In this document: positions 35,903 to 42,896 of the stretch, in pieces | How the letters are laid out: every line of letters starts with the position of its first letter | How positions within the stretch are numbered: the first letter of the stretch is position 1 | NCBI GenBank assembly: GCA_964425315.1 | Contig: CAYRNB010000021.1 | Span: 1-42,896, forward strand | DNA from: Rhodoblastus sp964425315 | GTDB taxonomy: Bacteria; Pseudomonadota; Alphaproteobacteria; Rhizobiales; Beijerinckiaceae | Length of the DNA stretch: 42,896 nucleotides | Direction: 5' to 3' | The notes under the pieces: generated by a model | What the model was told of the DNA's origin: nothing | What the model saw: the letters and a program-made list of their open reading frames with translations, nothing else | Database searches by the model: none | Position numbers and translations under genes: made by a program

Positions 35903-36513
35903 CAATGACCAACGAAAAGCAGCCTGTCACCATTAAGAAATACGCCAACCGGCGACTCTACAATACGGGCGCCAGCGCCTATGTGACGCTGGACGACCTC
36001 GCGGAAATGGTAAAGAACGGCGACGATTTCGTCGTCTACGACGCCAAGAACGGCGAGGACATCACGCGGTCGGTTCTGGGGCAGATCATATTCGAACAGG
36101 AAGGCAAGACCGGCCAGAACCTGCTGCCGATCCGCTTCCTGCGGCAGCTGATCCGCTTTTATGGCGACAGCCTGCAGATGCTGGTGCCGAGCTATCTCGA
36201 ATTTTCCATCGAGCGCCTGACCAAGGACAGCCAGAAATTCCGCGAGCAATTCGAAGAAGCGATGATGAGCGCCAATCCGCTGGCGACGCCAACGCGCCAA
36301 TACTTCCATTCGATGGAAGAGCAGGCGCGCAAGAATATGACCATGTTCCGTGAGGCCCTGGACATGTTCTCGCCTTTCAGCCCAGGCCACGTCGCCGGCG
36401 CCGCCGAACCGGAAAAATCGGAACAGGCGAGCAAGGAGCTCAATGAAATGCGCGCCCAACTCGCCGAAATGCAGAAGCGCGTGGATAGCCTCACCAAGCC
36501 CAAAAAAGATTGA
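35893..36513 (+). CDS. phaR: Polyhydroxyalkanoate synthesis repressor PhaR
   Basis: DNA- and PHB-binding repressor that controls phasin and PHB genes. The 206-residue product has the PHB/PHA accumulation regulator DNA-binding domain at the N-terminus (TIKKYANRRLYNTGASAYVT, DDFVVYDAKNGEDITRSVLG), then the accumulation regulator repeats with LIRFYGDSLQMLVPSYLE, and a coiled-coil-like C-terminus (ELNEMRAQLAEMQKRVDSL). The starts ATG 35893, 35899 and 35905 are in frame and within 12 bases. The strongest Shine-Dalgarno (GAGGAGGG, 35858-35865) is better placed for an out-of-frame ATG at 35876. That eight-codon frame ends with TGA at 35900-35902, overlapping the second phaR ATG. It is divergent from phaA. 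Confidence 0.95.
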   Translation: MDMTMTNEKQPVTIKKYANRRLYNTGASAYVTLDDLAEMVKNGDDFVVYDAKNGEDITRSVLGQIIFEQEGKTGQNLLPIRFLRQLIRFYGDSLQMLVPSYLEFSIERLTKDSQKFREQFEEAMMSANPLATPTRQYFHSMEEQARKNMTMFREALDMFSPFSPGHVAGAAEPEKSEQASKELNEMRAQLAEMQKRVDSLTKPKKD

Positions 36514-36540
36514 AAACCCGCCGGATCAAGGGAAAAGGCG

Positions 36541-36846
36541 ATGCTGTTCAAGCGCCGGACGGAGCGCGAGCCGGCCAGGCTCTACCGGACGCTGAGAACA
36601 ATGGATCAGGAAAGGCTGGCGCGGGGCGCGCCGACGGGCGGGAATGGCCGCATTGTCGCCTTTTCGCGCGGCTGCGGCGGCGGTCCGAGTTTCGTCATCC
36701 GCGAGGAGGCGGCCGATGGCGCCTGCCGCGCCTACGCCATCCTCGCTCTTTACGAAGAGAGCGGCATCGAGGAATCGAGTTTCGCTTCCGCGTCCGACGC
36801 AATGGCTTTTGTCGCCTCGGCGGTCGAACGGCTGGTTCGGGCGTAA
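36541..36846 (+). CDS. Small conserved-looking protein of unknown function
   Basis: A 101-residue soluble protein starting MLFKRRTEREPARLYRTL and containing GRIVAFSRGCGGGPSFVIRE and a C-terminal helical stretch ASASDAMAFVASAVERLVRA. It begins 27 bases after phaR, with AAGGGAAAAGG before the ATG, so it is probably cotranscribed with it. There is no signal peptide or membrane helix. I recognise no family. Its position suggests, without proof, a link to PHB granule control. Confidence 0.65.
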   Translation: MLFKRRTEREPARLYRTLRTMDQERLARGAPTGGNGRIVAFSRGCGGGPSFVIREEAADGACRAYAILALYEESGIEESSFASASDAMAFVASAVERLVRA

Positions 36847-36862
36847 GCCGCTTTCCGCCGCT

Positions 36863-38839
36863 TCAAGCCACGGCCGCTTCGGCATCGCGCAAGTCCGCCT
36901 CCGGCACGGCCGCCGGGCCGAAATAATCGCCCTGCAGATATTCCACGCCCCATTCGCGCAGGATATTGGCGGTTTCCTCGTCCTCCACCCATTCCGCGAC
37001 GATGGGTATGCCGACATGGCGGGCGAGATCGACCAGGGTGCGGACGAAGAATTTATCGTCGACCGAGCGGGAGAGGTTCTGGACGAAGGCGCCGTCGATC
37101 TTCACCATATCGAACTGGAAGCGGCGGAGATTCTTGAACGACGTGTGGCCGGCGCCGAAATCGTCCATGGCCACTTTGGCCCCGTATTTCTTGATCTGGG
37201 CGATCGCGCGGCTCGTGGCGTCGGCGTCCTCGATGGCGCAGGTCTCGGTGAATTCTATGGTCAGCCGACGCACGGGCTCGGGATTGGGCGCCGACATGAC
37301 ATGCAGTCGCGCGAAGAAATCTGGATCGTGGAGAGTTTGACCCGACATATTGACGGTCAATTGCAGGTTCGGGTCTTCCATAAGCTTTTTCAGGGCCAGG
37401 TCGAGAACGCGCTGGTCGATCATCTGGATGAGACCGGATTTCTCCGCGGTCGGCAGAATGGCGGCGGGGGGAATGAGAACGCCGTCGCGGCGACGAAGCC
37501 GCATCAGCGCCTCATGAATGACGGCGGCGCCGGTCTTGGCGTGAATCAGCGGCTGAAGGGCGAGGAGGATGCGGCCCTCGCTCAGCGCCGAAACGATCTC
37601 GTCCGAGACTTTCAGCGTGCGCATGCGCGTATCTTCACGCGCCAGCGACGGCTCGTAGTGGATCAGGCGCGGCGCGTTCGGCTGCCGCGCCAGATCGAGC
37701 GCCTCTTCGGCGTGCTGAAACAGGAGATGCGCCGCCCGGCCGTTGCGCGGCGCGACGACGCCGCCCATCCGCACGGTGGCGGGCACGGGACCGGCGCTGG
37801 TCTCGAAAGGCGCGGCGGCGACGACGTCGATCAGGCGCTCCGCCGCCGCCGTCATTTCAGCCGTGTCGCAATTTTCCAGCACCATGGCGAATTTATTGCC
37901 GGCATAACGCGAGACCAGATCCCGCTCGCGGCAATTTTTCCGCAGCCTTTTGGCGAGGCCGGCGATGACCTGGTCGGCGACGTCATAGCCATAGGTCCGA
38001 TTGAGCGCGAACAGAGACTCGACGCCGACGAGCAGCGCGGCGAACGACTGCCTGCGCTTCGCCGCCTGGGCATAAAAATGAGTCATCTGCTCCAGCAGGG
38101 ACACCCGGTTGAGCGCGCCTGTCAAAGGATCGAAGCGGGATTTGAAGGCGAGCTGGCGCTCTTGTTTGTAGCGGTCGGTGATGACGCGCACGAGGCCGTG
38201 CGCATGGGCCGGGCGTCCGTCGGCGCCGGCGAACCAGCGGCCGGTGTCTTCGACCCAGATCGTCGCTTCGCGTGGGCTGTCCGGCGGGACGAGGCCGTAG
38301 CAGATCTGGTAGGGCACGCCCTTGCCGCAATCGTTGCCTGCGGCGCGGGCGATCGCCTCGAAGCGCGAGCTTTCGCTTTCATGCGACAGGCATTCGGCGA
38401 AAGCGCGGCCGGTTTGAATGCTCTCGATATTGGCGAAGCCGAGCGCGGCGGCGGCGTTGGGTCCCCAGGAAATATGGTCGGAATTCAGATCCCAGTCGTA
38501 AACGGTTTCACCGATGGAATCGAGAATGCGCCGCGGATCCGGCGCTCCGGCGGGCGCATCCTCGCGCTCCGCCGGTGAAGTCTTGGGTTGGGGCGCCGCC
38601 GCCCGGGGCGGATCGGCATGGAGTTCAAGAATTGCGGCGTGTTCGATCGCCGGCGACGATTCACTGAAGGCGGCGGGGGACGGGGCCGGCGGCGTTTCCA
38701 GCGGCGGCTGCGGCTGCAATGCGCTTTGCGATTCGCCCCGCCGCTCCGTTTGCTGCTGGCCGTGGTCCGGCTCGGCCAAGTCGGACGACTTTGACGAATC
38801 CTTTTTGAGCGAGCGCGAAGCCAAATAGCGTAATTGCAC
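36863..38839 (-). CDS. PAS-GGDEF-EAL protein with degenerate GGDEF and intact EAL
   Basis: A 658-residue cyclic-di-GMP protein. After a low-complexity N-terminus (about 1-100) comes a PAS-like domain (about 100-230, with YDWDLNSDHISWGPNAAAAL). A GGDEF domain follows (about 235-400) whose signature is AGNKF (313-317), so cyclase activity is unlikely. The EAL domain (about 420-650) keeps HEALMR (E443), LTVNMSG, LTIEFTET, VAMDDFGAG, MVKIDG and LQGDYFG, the metal and catalytic residues of active phosphodiesterases. It should therefore degrade c-di-GMP, perhaps tuned by PAS and the inactive GGDEF. No N-terminal membrane helix is seen. The start is GTG at 38839 with only a weak Shine-Dalgarno. Confidence 0.9.
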   Translation of the reverse strand: MQLRYLASRSLKKDSSKSSDLAEPDHGQQQTERRGESQSALQPQPPLETPPAPSPAAFSESSPAIEHAAILELHADPPRAAAPQPKTSPAEREDAPAGAPDPRRILDSIGETVYDWDLNSDHISWGPNAAAALGFANIESIQTGRAFAECLSHESESSRFEAIARAAGNDCGKGVPYQICYGLVPPDSPREATIWVEDTGRWFAGADGRPAHAHGLVRVITDRYKQERQLAFKSRFDPLTGALNRVSLLEQMTHFYAQAAKRRQSFAALLVGVESLFALNRTYGYDVADQVIAGLAKRLRKNCRERDLVSRYAGNKFAMVLENCDTAEMTAAAERLIDVVAAAPFETSAGPVPATVRMGGVVAPRNGRAAHLLFQHAEEALDLARQPNAPRLIHYEPSLAREDTRMRTLKVSDEIVSALSEGRILLALQPLIHAKTGAAVIHEALMRLRRRDGVLIPPAAILPTAEKSGLIQMIDQRVLDLALKKLMEDPNLQLTVNMSGQTLHDPDFFARLHVMSAPNPEPVRRLTIEFTETCAIEDADATSRAIAQIKKYGAKVAMDDFGAGHTSFKNLRRFQFDMVKIDGAFVQNLSRSVDDKFFVRTLVDLARHVGIPIVAEWVEDEETANILREWGVEYLQGDYFGPAAVPEADLRDAEAAVA

Positions 38840-38941
38840 GAGATCGGTCCCAAACCGGCGAGTCTTTCGCCTAAGAATGAGCGGATCGAGTTAATTCCGG
38901 GTTTAGCTGCGTAACCGCGCCGGAAATCGCCCGAACCGCAA

Positions 38942-39712
38942 TCAGAAACGATTCTTGCGCTCGCGCAGCAGGGTGAAAACCTCGACCGGATCCGCCAATT
39001 CCATGCCGAGCCCTTGCTGCAATTGCGGATTGGCGGCGCGCAGGAAAGGATTGGTTTCAACTTCCAGCGCAATCGTCGTCGGCAAGGTGAAGGCCCCCTC
39101 GGCGCGCAGCGCATCGACCTCCCGCGCCCGTTCGACCAAGAGTGGGTTGCCCGGATCGACGGTCAGGGCGAAGCGGGCGTTGGCCTGGGTATATTCATGG
39201 CCGCAGAAAACCCGCGTTTCGCCGGGCAGGTCGGCGAGACGCATCAGGGTTTCGTGCATCATCGGCATCGTGCCTTCCATGACGCGGCCGCAGCCCAAAG
39301 AAAACAGCGTGTCGCCGACGACGACGGCGTCGTCCTCCTCGAAATAATAAGCGATGTGGCCGAGCGTATGGCCGGGCGTCTCGAAAACGACGGCGCCGCT
39401 TTCGCCAAGACGCAGCTGGTCCCCCTCCCCCACCGCCAGGTCGAGCGGCGGCAGGCGCGCCGCATCCTTGCGCGCGCCGACGACGCGCGCGCCGGGAAAG
39501 CGCGCCTTCAAATCGCCCGCCGCCCCGACATGATCGTAATGGTGGTGGGTCAGCCAGATGTCGGTGAGAGTCCAGCCCTTTTCTTCGAGGGCCGCGAGAA
39601 TGGGCTCGGCTTCCGGCGCGTCGAGACAGGCGGTGGCGCCTGTCGCCTCGTCATGCGCCAGCAGGCCGAAATTGTCTGAAAGACAAAGAAAAAGATGAAA
39701 ATCGAGCGCCAT
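38942..39712 (-). CDS. gloB: Hydroxyacylglutathione hydrolase (glyoxalase II)
   Basis: Metallo-beta-lactamase-fold enzyme that hydrolyses S-lactoylglutathione to lactate and glutathione, the second step of methylglyoxal detoxification. The 256-residue product has the binuclear metal motif THHHYDHVG, FETPGHTLGHIAYYF, VVVGDTLFSLGCGR and FCGHEYTQANARFAL, and the C-terminal glutathione-binding domain ending LRERKNRF. The frame continues upstream to 40318, but ATG 39712 has GAGGGAAA in front and gives the family length. It is divergent from a methyltransferase gene, a common alphaproteobacterial pairing. Confidence 0.95.
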   Translation of the reverse strand: MALDFHLFLCLSDNFGLLAHDEATGATACLDAPEAEPILAALEEKGWTLTDIWLTHHHYDHVGAAGDLKARFPGARVVGARKDAARLPPLDLAVGEGDQLRLGESGAVVFETPGHTLGHIAYYFEEDDAVVVGDTLFSLGCGRVMEGTMPMMHETLMRLADLPGETRVFCGHEYTQANARFALTVDPGNPLLVERAREVDALRAEGAFTLPTTIALEVETNPFLRAANPQLQQGLGMELADPVEVFTLLRERKNRF

Positions 39713-39847
39713 TTTCCCTCGTCCTTCTGACTGAGCATCGCCTCCATCTTTAACCGAGGCTCCATGTCGTTGGAACCGCGCGCGGCGGCTTTTTGTATTG
39801 CGGTCGAAGCCTCTTGCCTTGGACGTAATTTGTGGCGATCCTTTTAC

Positions 39848-40603
39848 ATGGCCCTGGACGTGACCGATTTGCGAAGTTTCTACGCATCGCCGCTCGGCGA
39901 GACGGCGCGCAAGCTTGTCGGCGCGATTCTGAGCCGGCGCTGGGACGCGGTCGCCGGTCTTTCCATCGTCGGGCTCGGCTACGCCCCGCCCTATCTCGAT
40001 TTTTTTCACGGTCAACCTCTGCGCCTGCTGGCGATGATGCCGGCCGAACAGGGCGTGGTGAACTGGCCGGAGTCCGGCGCTTCCGCTTCCGCTCTGATCG
40101 ACGATTCCATGCTGCCGCTGCCCGATTCCAGCATCGACCGGGTCCTTCTGGCGCATGCGCTCGAAACGGCGGAGCATCCGCGCGAAATGCTCTCTGAAAT
40201 CTGGCGGGTGCTGACGCCGGGCGGTCGGCTGATCGTCGTCGCGCCCAATCGCGCCGGACTTTGGGCGCGGCTCGACACCACGCCTTTCGGCCATGGCCGG
40301 CCCTTTTCGCGCGGGCAATTGCTCGATCTGATGCGCGAAACCCTGTTCTCGCCGATCTTTTGGAGCGAGGCGCTCTATGCGCCGCCGATCGAACGCGCCG
40401 TGCTGACGCGCCTGGCGCCGGCGATCGAAAGAATCAGCGGTAAATTGTCGCTGCCCGGCGCGGGAGTCATCGTCGTCGAGGCGACCAAACAGCTCTACCG
40501 CCTGGTCGGCGTCCGGCGGACGCGCCGCGCCCTGCCCGAACTGGCGCCCGCCCTGGCGCCGGTTCTGCCCGGCCCCTTCGGCTCCGGCCGCCAGGTCCGC
40601 TAA
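39848..40603 (+). CDS. Class I SAM-dependent methyltransferase
   Basis: A 251-residue methyltransferase. The glycine-rich SAM motif appears as LSIVGLGYAPPYLDFF near residue 36, the post-I region contains DDSMLPLPDSSIDRVLLAHA, and the methyltransferase-11-type motif LTPGGRLIVVAPNRAGLWAR follows. The start at ATG 39848 gives MALDVTDLRSFYASPLGE, the usual opening of this group; the frame could extend to 39764. It is divergent from gloB across 135 bases and convergent with the M23 peptidase after eight bases. The methyl acceptor is unknown. Confidence 0.85.
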   Translation: MALDVTDLRSFYASPLGETARKLVGAILSRRWDAVAGLSIVGLGYAPPYLDFFHGQPLRLLAMMPAEQGVVNWPESGASASALIDDSMLPLPDSSIDRVLLAHALETAEHPREMLSEIWRVLTPGGRLIVVAPNRAGLWARLDTTPFGHGRPFSRGQLLDLMRETLFSPIFWSEALYAPPIERAVLTRLAPAIERISGKLSLPGAGVIVVEATKQLYRLVGVRRTRRALPELAPALAPVLPGPFGSGRQVR

Positions 40604-40611
40604 CGTGCGCT

Positions 40612-42639
40612 TTACTCGACCGCCACCTGGGTCGCGATCGGCGCCTTGGCCATCAAAGCCCTGATCCGGTCGCGGTCGCGCTTGAAAGCGGCGAGAGCCT
40701 TGCCTTCAAGCACATGCTGGCGCCCGATCTTGACGCGCAAGGGATTGACGAAATGGCCGTTGACGATGACTTCGTAATGCAGGTGCGGGCCCGTCGCCAG
40801 GCCGCTCATGCCGATGTAGCCGACGACCTGGCCCTGCCTGACATGCACGCCCTTGGTGATCCCCCGCCCGAAAGCCGACATGTGGTTGTAGGTCGTTTCG
40901 TAGCCGTTGATGTGCTTAATCTCGACGCGCCTTCCATAGCCGGAAGTCCAGCCCGCCTTGATGACGACGCCATTGCCGGCGGCGAAAATCGGGGTGCCGA
41001 TCGGCGCCGCCCAGTCAACGCCGGTGTGCATGCGCCAATAGTGCAGGATGGGGTGGTAGCGCATGCCGAAGGGGGAAGACATCCTGCCTTCGGCGACCGG
41101 CTTTCTCAAAAGGAACCTCCGCGAGGACTGGCCTTCGGGATTGAAATAATCGACGCCCCCGTCCTTGGGCGACTCGAATCGGTAATATTTATAGGTTTCA
41201 CCGCGCGTGGTGATCGAGGCGAAAAGCAGTTCCGCGTGTCTTCCGTTGGCTTTGTCGCCGTCGTCGTAGAAAGCGTCGATGGAATCGCCCGCGCGGACGG
41301 CGCGCAGGAAATCCACGTCATTGCCGAAAATGCGCACCATCTGATCGATGATGGGGCGCGGAATGTCCTGTTTCAACGCGGTTTCATAAAAGGAATTGTA
41401 TAAACGCATTGCGCCGGCGTCGTCGCTTTCGTCGGATTCTTCGGCGATGCGCCTTTTCCCCTTGTTCTCCGCCGTCGCTCTGCTTTCCACCTGGACAAAG
41501 CGGCCGTCGTCGGCGAGCGCCGCCGCGGCCTTCAATTCTTCGCCGTCGTAAACGGAAACCCTGGCGAGCACGGAACCCTTGCCGTTTTCGCTTTCGGAAA
41601 AGGTCAATTTGACCCGCCGGCCTTCTTTCGCCGGATCGTCGCCATGAAATGCGTCCTTGACCGCCGCGGCGACATCCCGGCTCACCCCGGCGGCGACGAG
41701 AACGTCGCGAATGCCCTGGCCATGGCCCACCACGACGAGGCGCTCGCCCGCTCCAGAGGCATGGGCGCCGTCAACTGGCGGCGGCGCCGTTCGCGGCACG
41801 ACGGTGACGTTTTCCGGCACCATGTGCACTTCGATCGAGGAAAAGGGCGAATTGCTGACGCCGGGCGTCGCAAGGGCGTCGTTCGGTCCCGCCGCGTCCA
41901 GGGCGGCGCGGCTGGTGCGCATGAGCAAGAGTTGCGGCGGCAAGGGCAATGGCGCCTTGGCGCCGCTCGATTCGTCGTTCTTGACCGTTTCCGCCACCTG
42001 AGCCCGCACTTCTTCGAGCGAAAGCGCCGTTTTCTGACCTTCAAATTCGGTCGGCGACAGATTGGCGGAGGTGAAAGTCACCTCTTCCGTGTCGGGCGCC
42101 GGCGCGGGCTCTTCGAGATCGGGCGCCGGATTGCGCGCATCCGCCAAAAGTTTCAAAGGATTGAACCGCGGAATGTCCGAACTCAAACCCATGTCCGCCA
42201 AAGTGAGAGTGGTCGCGACACGGGTAAAGGTGTGGGTGCGAAGCACTTCCTTGTCGCCGACCCTGACAGCGACAGCCGCCTTGAATGTGTGCTTCGCCGC
42301 AATGACATTGACCGGCTTGACGATTCGGTCGCCCTTGGAAGGATTGACGCGAACCCCTTCGGGCGGCTCCTTGCGCGCCAGTATGGCGCGCGTCGGCGCC
42401 TCGGCGAAATTCGCCTCGCGGTCGAAGGCCGCATAGATGGCGCCGCCAAGAAGTCCCGCGCCGATCAACCCGGTCAGCCCCGTCCCGATGAGCCAACGCA
42501 AAGAGACGCGGCGATTCGCGTCCGGCGCCGCACGCCCGCCCCTGACGTCAATCGGCGGTTCCGCCCCTATGGGGACGAAAAAAGCTGCATGCTTGCCAAT
42601 TTGGGTAGACCGGACAGCGCCGAACGGGATGGAACGCAA
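40612..42639 (-). CDS. M23-family murein endopeptidase, membrane-anchored
   Basis: A 675-residue protein with one N-terminal membrane helix (about residues 50-70, LIGTGLTGLIGAGLLGGAIY), a long periplasmic linker, a LysM/SLT-like middle region (LVVVGHGQGIRDVLVAAGVS) and a C-terminal LytM domain. The zinc site reads RMHTGVDWAAPIG (H538, D542) and GPHLHYEV (H619, H621), all ligands intact, so it should be an active D,D-endopeptidase like MepM. The start appears to be TTG at 42639; GGAG lies about 12 bases upstream and an in-frame TAA further on blocks any longer form. A perfect TATAAT lies about 33 bases upstream. Confidence 0.9.
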   Translation of the reverse strand: MRSIPFGAVRSTQIGKHAAFFVPIGAEPPIDVRGGRAAPDANRRVSLRWLIGTGLTGLIGAGLLGGAIYAAFDREANFAEAPTRAILARKEPPEGVRVNPSKGDRIVKPVNVIAAKHTFKAAVAVRVGDKEVLRTHTFTRVATTLTLADMGLSSDIPRFNPLKLLADARNPAPDLEEPAPAPDTEEVTFTSANLSPTEFEGQKTALSLEEVRAQVAETVKNDESSGAKAPLPLPPQLLLMRTSRAALDAAGPNDALATPGVSNSPFSSIEVHMVPENVTVVPRTAPPPVDGAHASGAGERLVVVGHGQGIRDVLVAAGVSRDVAAAVKDAFHGDDPAKEGRRVKLTFSESENGKGSVLARVSVYDGEELKAAAALADDGRFVQVESRATAENKGKRRIAEESDESDDAGAMRLYNSFYETALKQDIPRPIIDQMVRIFGNDVDFLRAVRAGDSIDAFYDDGDKANGRHAELLFASITTRGETYKYYRFESPKDGGVDYFNPEGQSSRRFLLRKPVAEGRMSSPFGMRYHPILHYWRMHTGVDWAAPIGTPIFAAGNGVVIKAGWTSGYGRRVEIKHINGYETTYNHMSAFGRGITKGVHVRQGQVVGYIGMSGLATGPHLHYEVIVNGHFVNPLRVKIGRQHVLEGKALAAFKRDRDRIRALMAKAPIATQVAVE

Positions 42640-42671
42640 TTTGGAATCGGTCTCCGTAGAAAGCTGGCGCC

Positions 42672-42677
42672 ATTATA
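42672..42677 (-). promoter_or_regulatory. -10 box of the M23 peptidase gene
   Basis: A perfect TATAAT on the minus strand lies 33 bases before the proposed TTG start. The -35 region at 17-18 bases (CTTTCC) is poor, so strength or activator need is uncertain. The leader would be only about 25 bases. Confidence 0.4.
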
Positions 42678-42809
42678 AGCTTGAGATAGACAGAGGAAAG
42701 ATGGCCCAAGTGCGGCGCCGGCGGCCATGAGCGCGCCTTGCGCCGATTTTTGCCTTCTTATTGATTTTATCTCGATTTTTTATTTGTGCCGGCTTTTTGT
42801 AAATCCTCC

Positions 42810-42838
42810 TTGACGATCCATATGGATGTGCCTTATAT
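42810..42838 (+). promoter_or_regulatory. Strong sigma-70-type promoter with palindromic spacer, reading out of the window
   Basis: TTGACG (42810-42815) and TTATAT (42833-42838) are separated by 17 bases. The spacer begins with the perfect 12-bp palindrome ATCCATATGGAT (42816-42827), a likely operator. It lies in an AT-rich patch after the divergent peptidase gene. No coding start is visible in the remaining 58 bases, so the controlled gene lies beyond the window. Confidence 0.65.
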
Positions 42839-42896
42839 CCCGCCTCCATCGAGAGCGAGCGCTGCTTTTGAGCGGCGGTTGTTTTTGCGTCTTCAC

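Noticed and set aside
38942..40318. A 458-codon frame extending gloB upstream
   Set aside because: The N-terminal 200 residues are antisense to the methyltransferase gene. The ATG at 39712 has a good Shine-Dalgarno and gives the family length.

Overview
The window reads as a stretch of chromosome from a GC-rich alphaproteobacterium, most likely a member of the Hyphomicrobiales (Rhizobiales), perhaps near the Beijerinckiaceae or Methylocystaceae. This placement is inferred from the phaAB/phaR poly-3-hydroxybutyrate genes, the alphaproteobacterial style of rpmF, gyrB, Zur and ZnuACB, the large fused indolepyruvate oxidoreductase, and the lpoA-like/rsmI/yraN order. I cannot fix the genus from sequence alone. 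I see no tRNA, rRNA, CRISPR, phage or insertion sequence, and no gene-free stretch longer than 300 bases. Several genes appear to start with TTG or GTG.

Layout. 1-3271: the tail of a membrane protein, then glpD-glpK (glycerol catabolism) on the minus strand. 3379-7972: a fused indolepyruvate:ferredoxin oxidoreductase, a VOC-fold protein and an Ogt/MGMT DNA repair protein. 7965-15392: a minus-strand leucine/isovalerate operon (crotonase, isovaleryl-CoA dehydrogenase, methylcrotonyl-CoA carboxylase beta, methylglutaconyl-CoA hydratase, carboxylase alpha, HMG-CoA lyase), yielding acetyl-CoA and acetoacetate. 15544-17067: an APC-family amino-acid permease. 17064-25405: a metal island with zur divergent from znuACB, mntH convergent with znuB and divergent from mntR, then a P3A-type proton-pumping ATPase and a small membrane protein. 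25494-26620: an exported ferritin-like protein and a small membrane protein around a Pho-box-like repeat. 26624-32273: gyrB, an LpoA-like lipoprotein, rsmI, yraN and rpmF. 32321-33337: an orphan Mrr-type restriction endonuclease. 33518-36846: phaB and phaA, divergent phaR, and a small unknown gene. 36863-42639: an EAL/degenerate-GGDEF protein, gloB, a methyltransferase and an M23 cell-wall peptidase. The window ends in a strong promoter whose gene lies outside.

Links between genes. The leucine pathway delivers acetyl-CoA and acetoacetyl units that can feed PhaA and PhaB. The metal island combines zinc import under Zur with manganese import under MntR, next to a proton pump that could supply the gradient used by proton-coupled MntH. 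The strongest unusual signals are regulatory: a near-perfect Zur-type palindrome at 17650, overlapping palindromic elements on the mntH -10 region, paired 10-bp palindromes 21 bp apart in the phaR promoter together with a tiny leader ORF stop-start coupled to phaR, a Pho-box-like triple repeat before the ferritin-like gene, a perfect 10-bp-arm hairpin after the ATPase, and a perfect 12-bp palindrome inside the last promoter.
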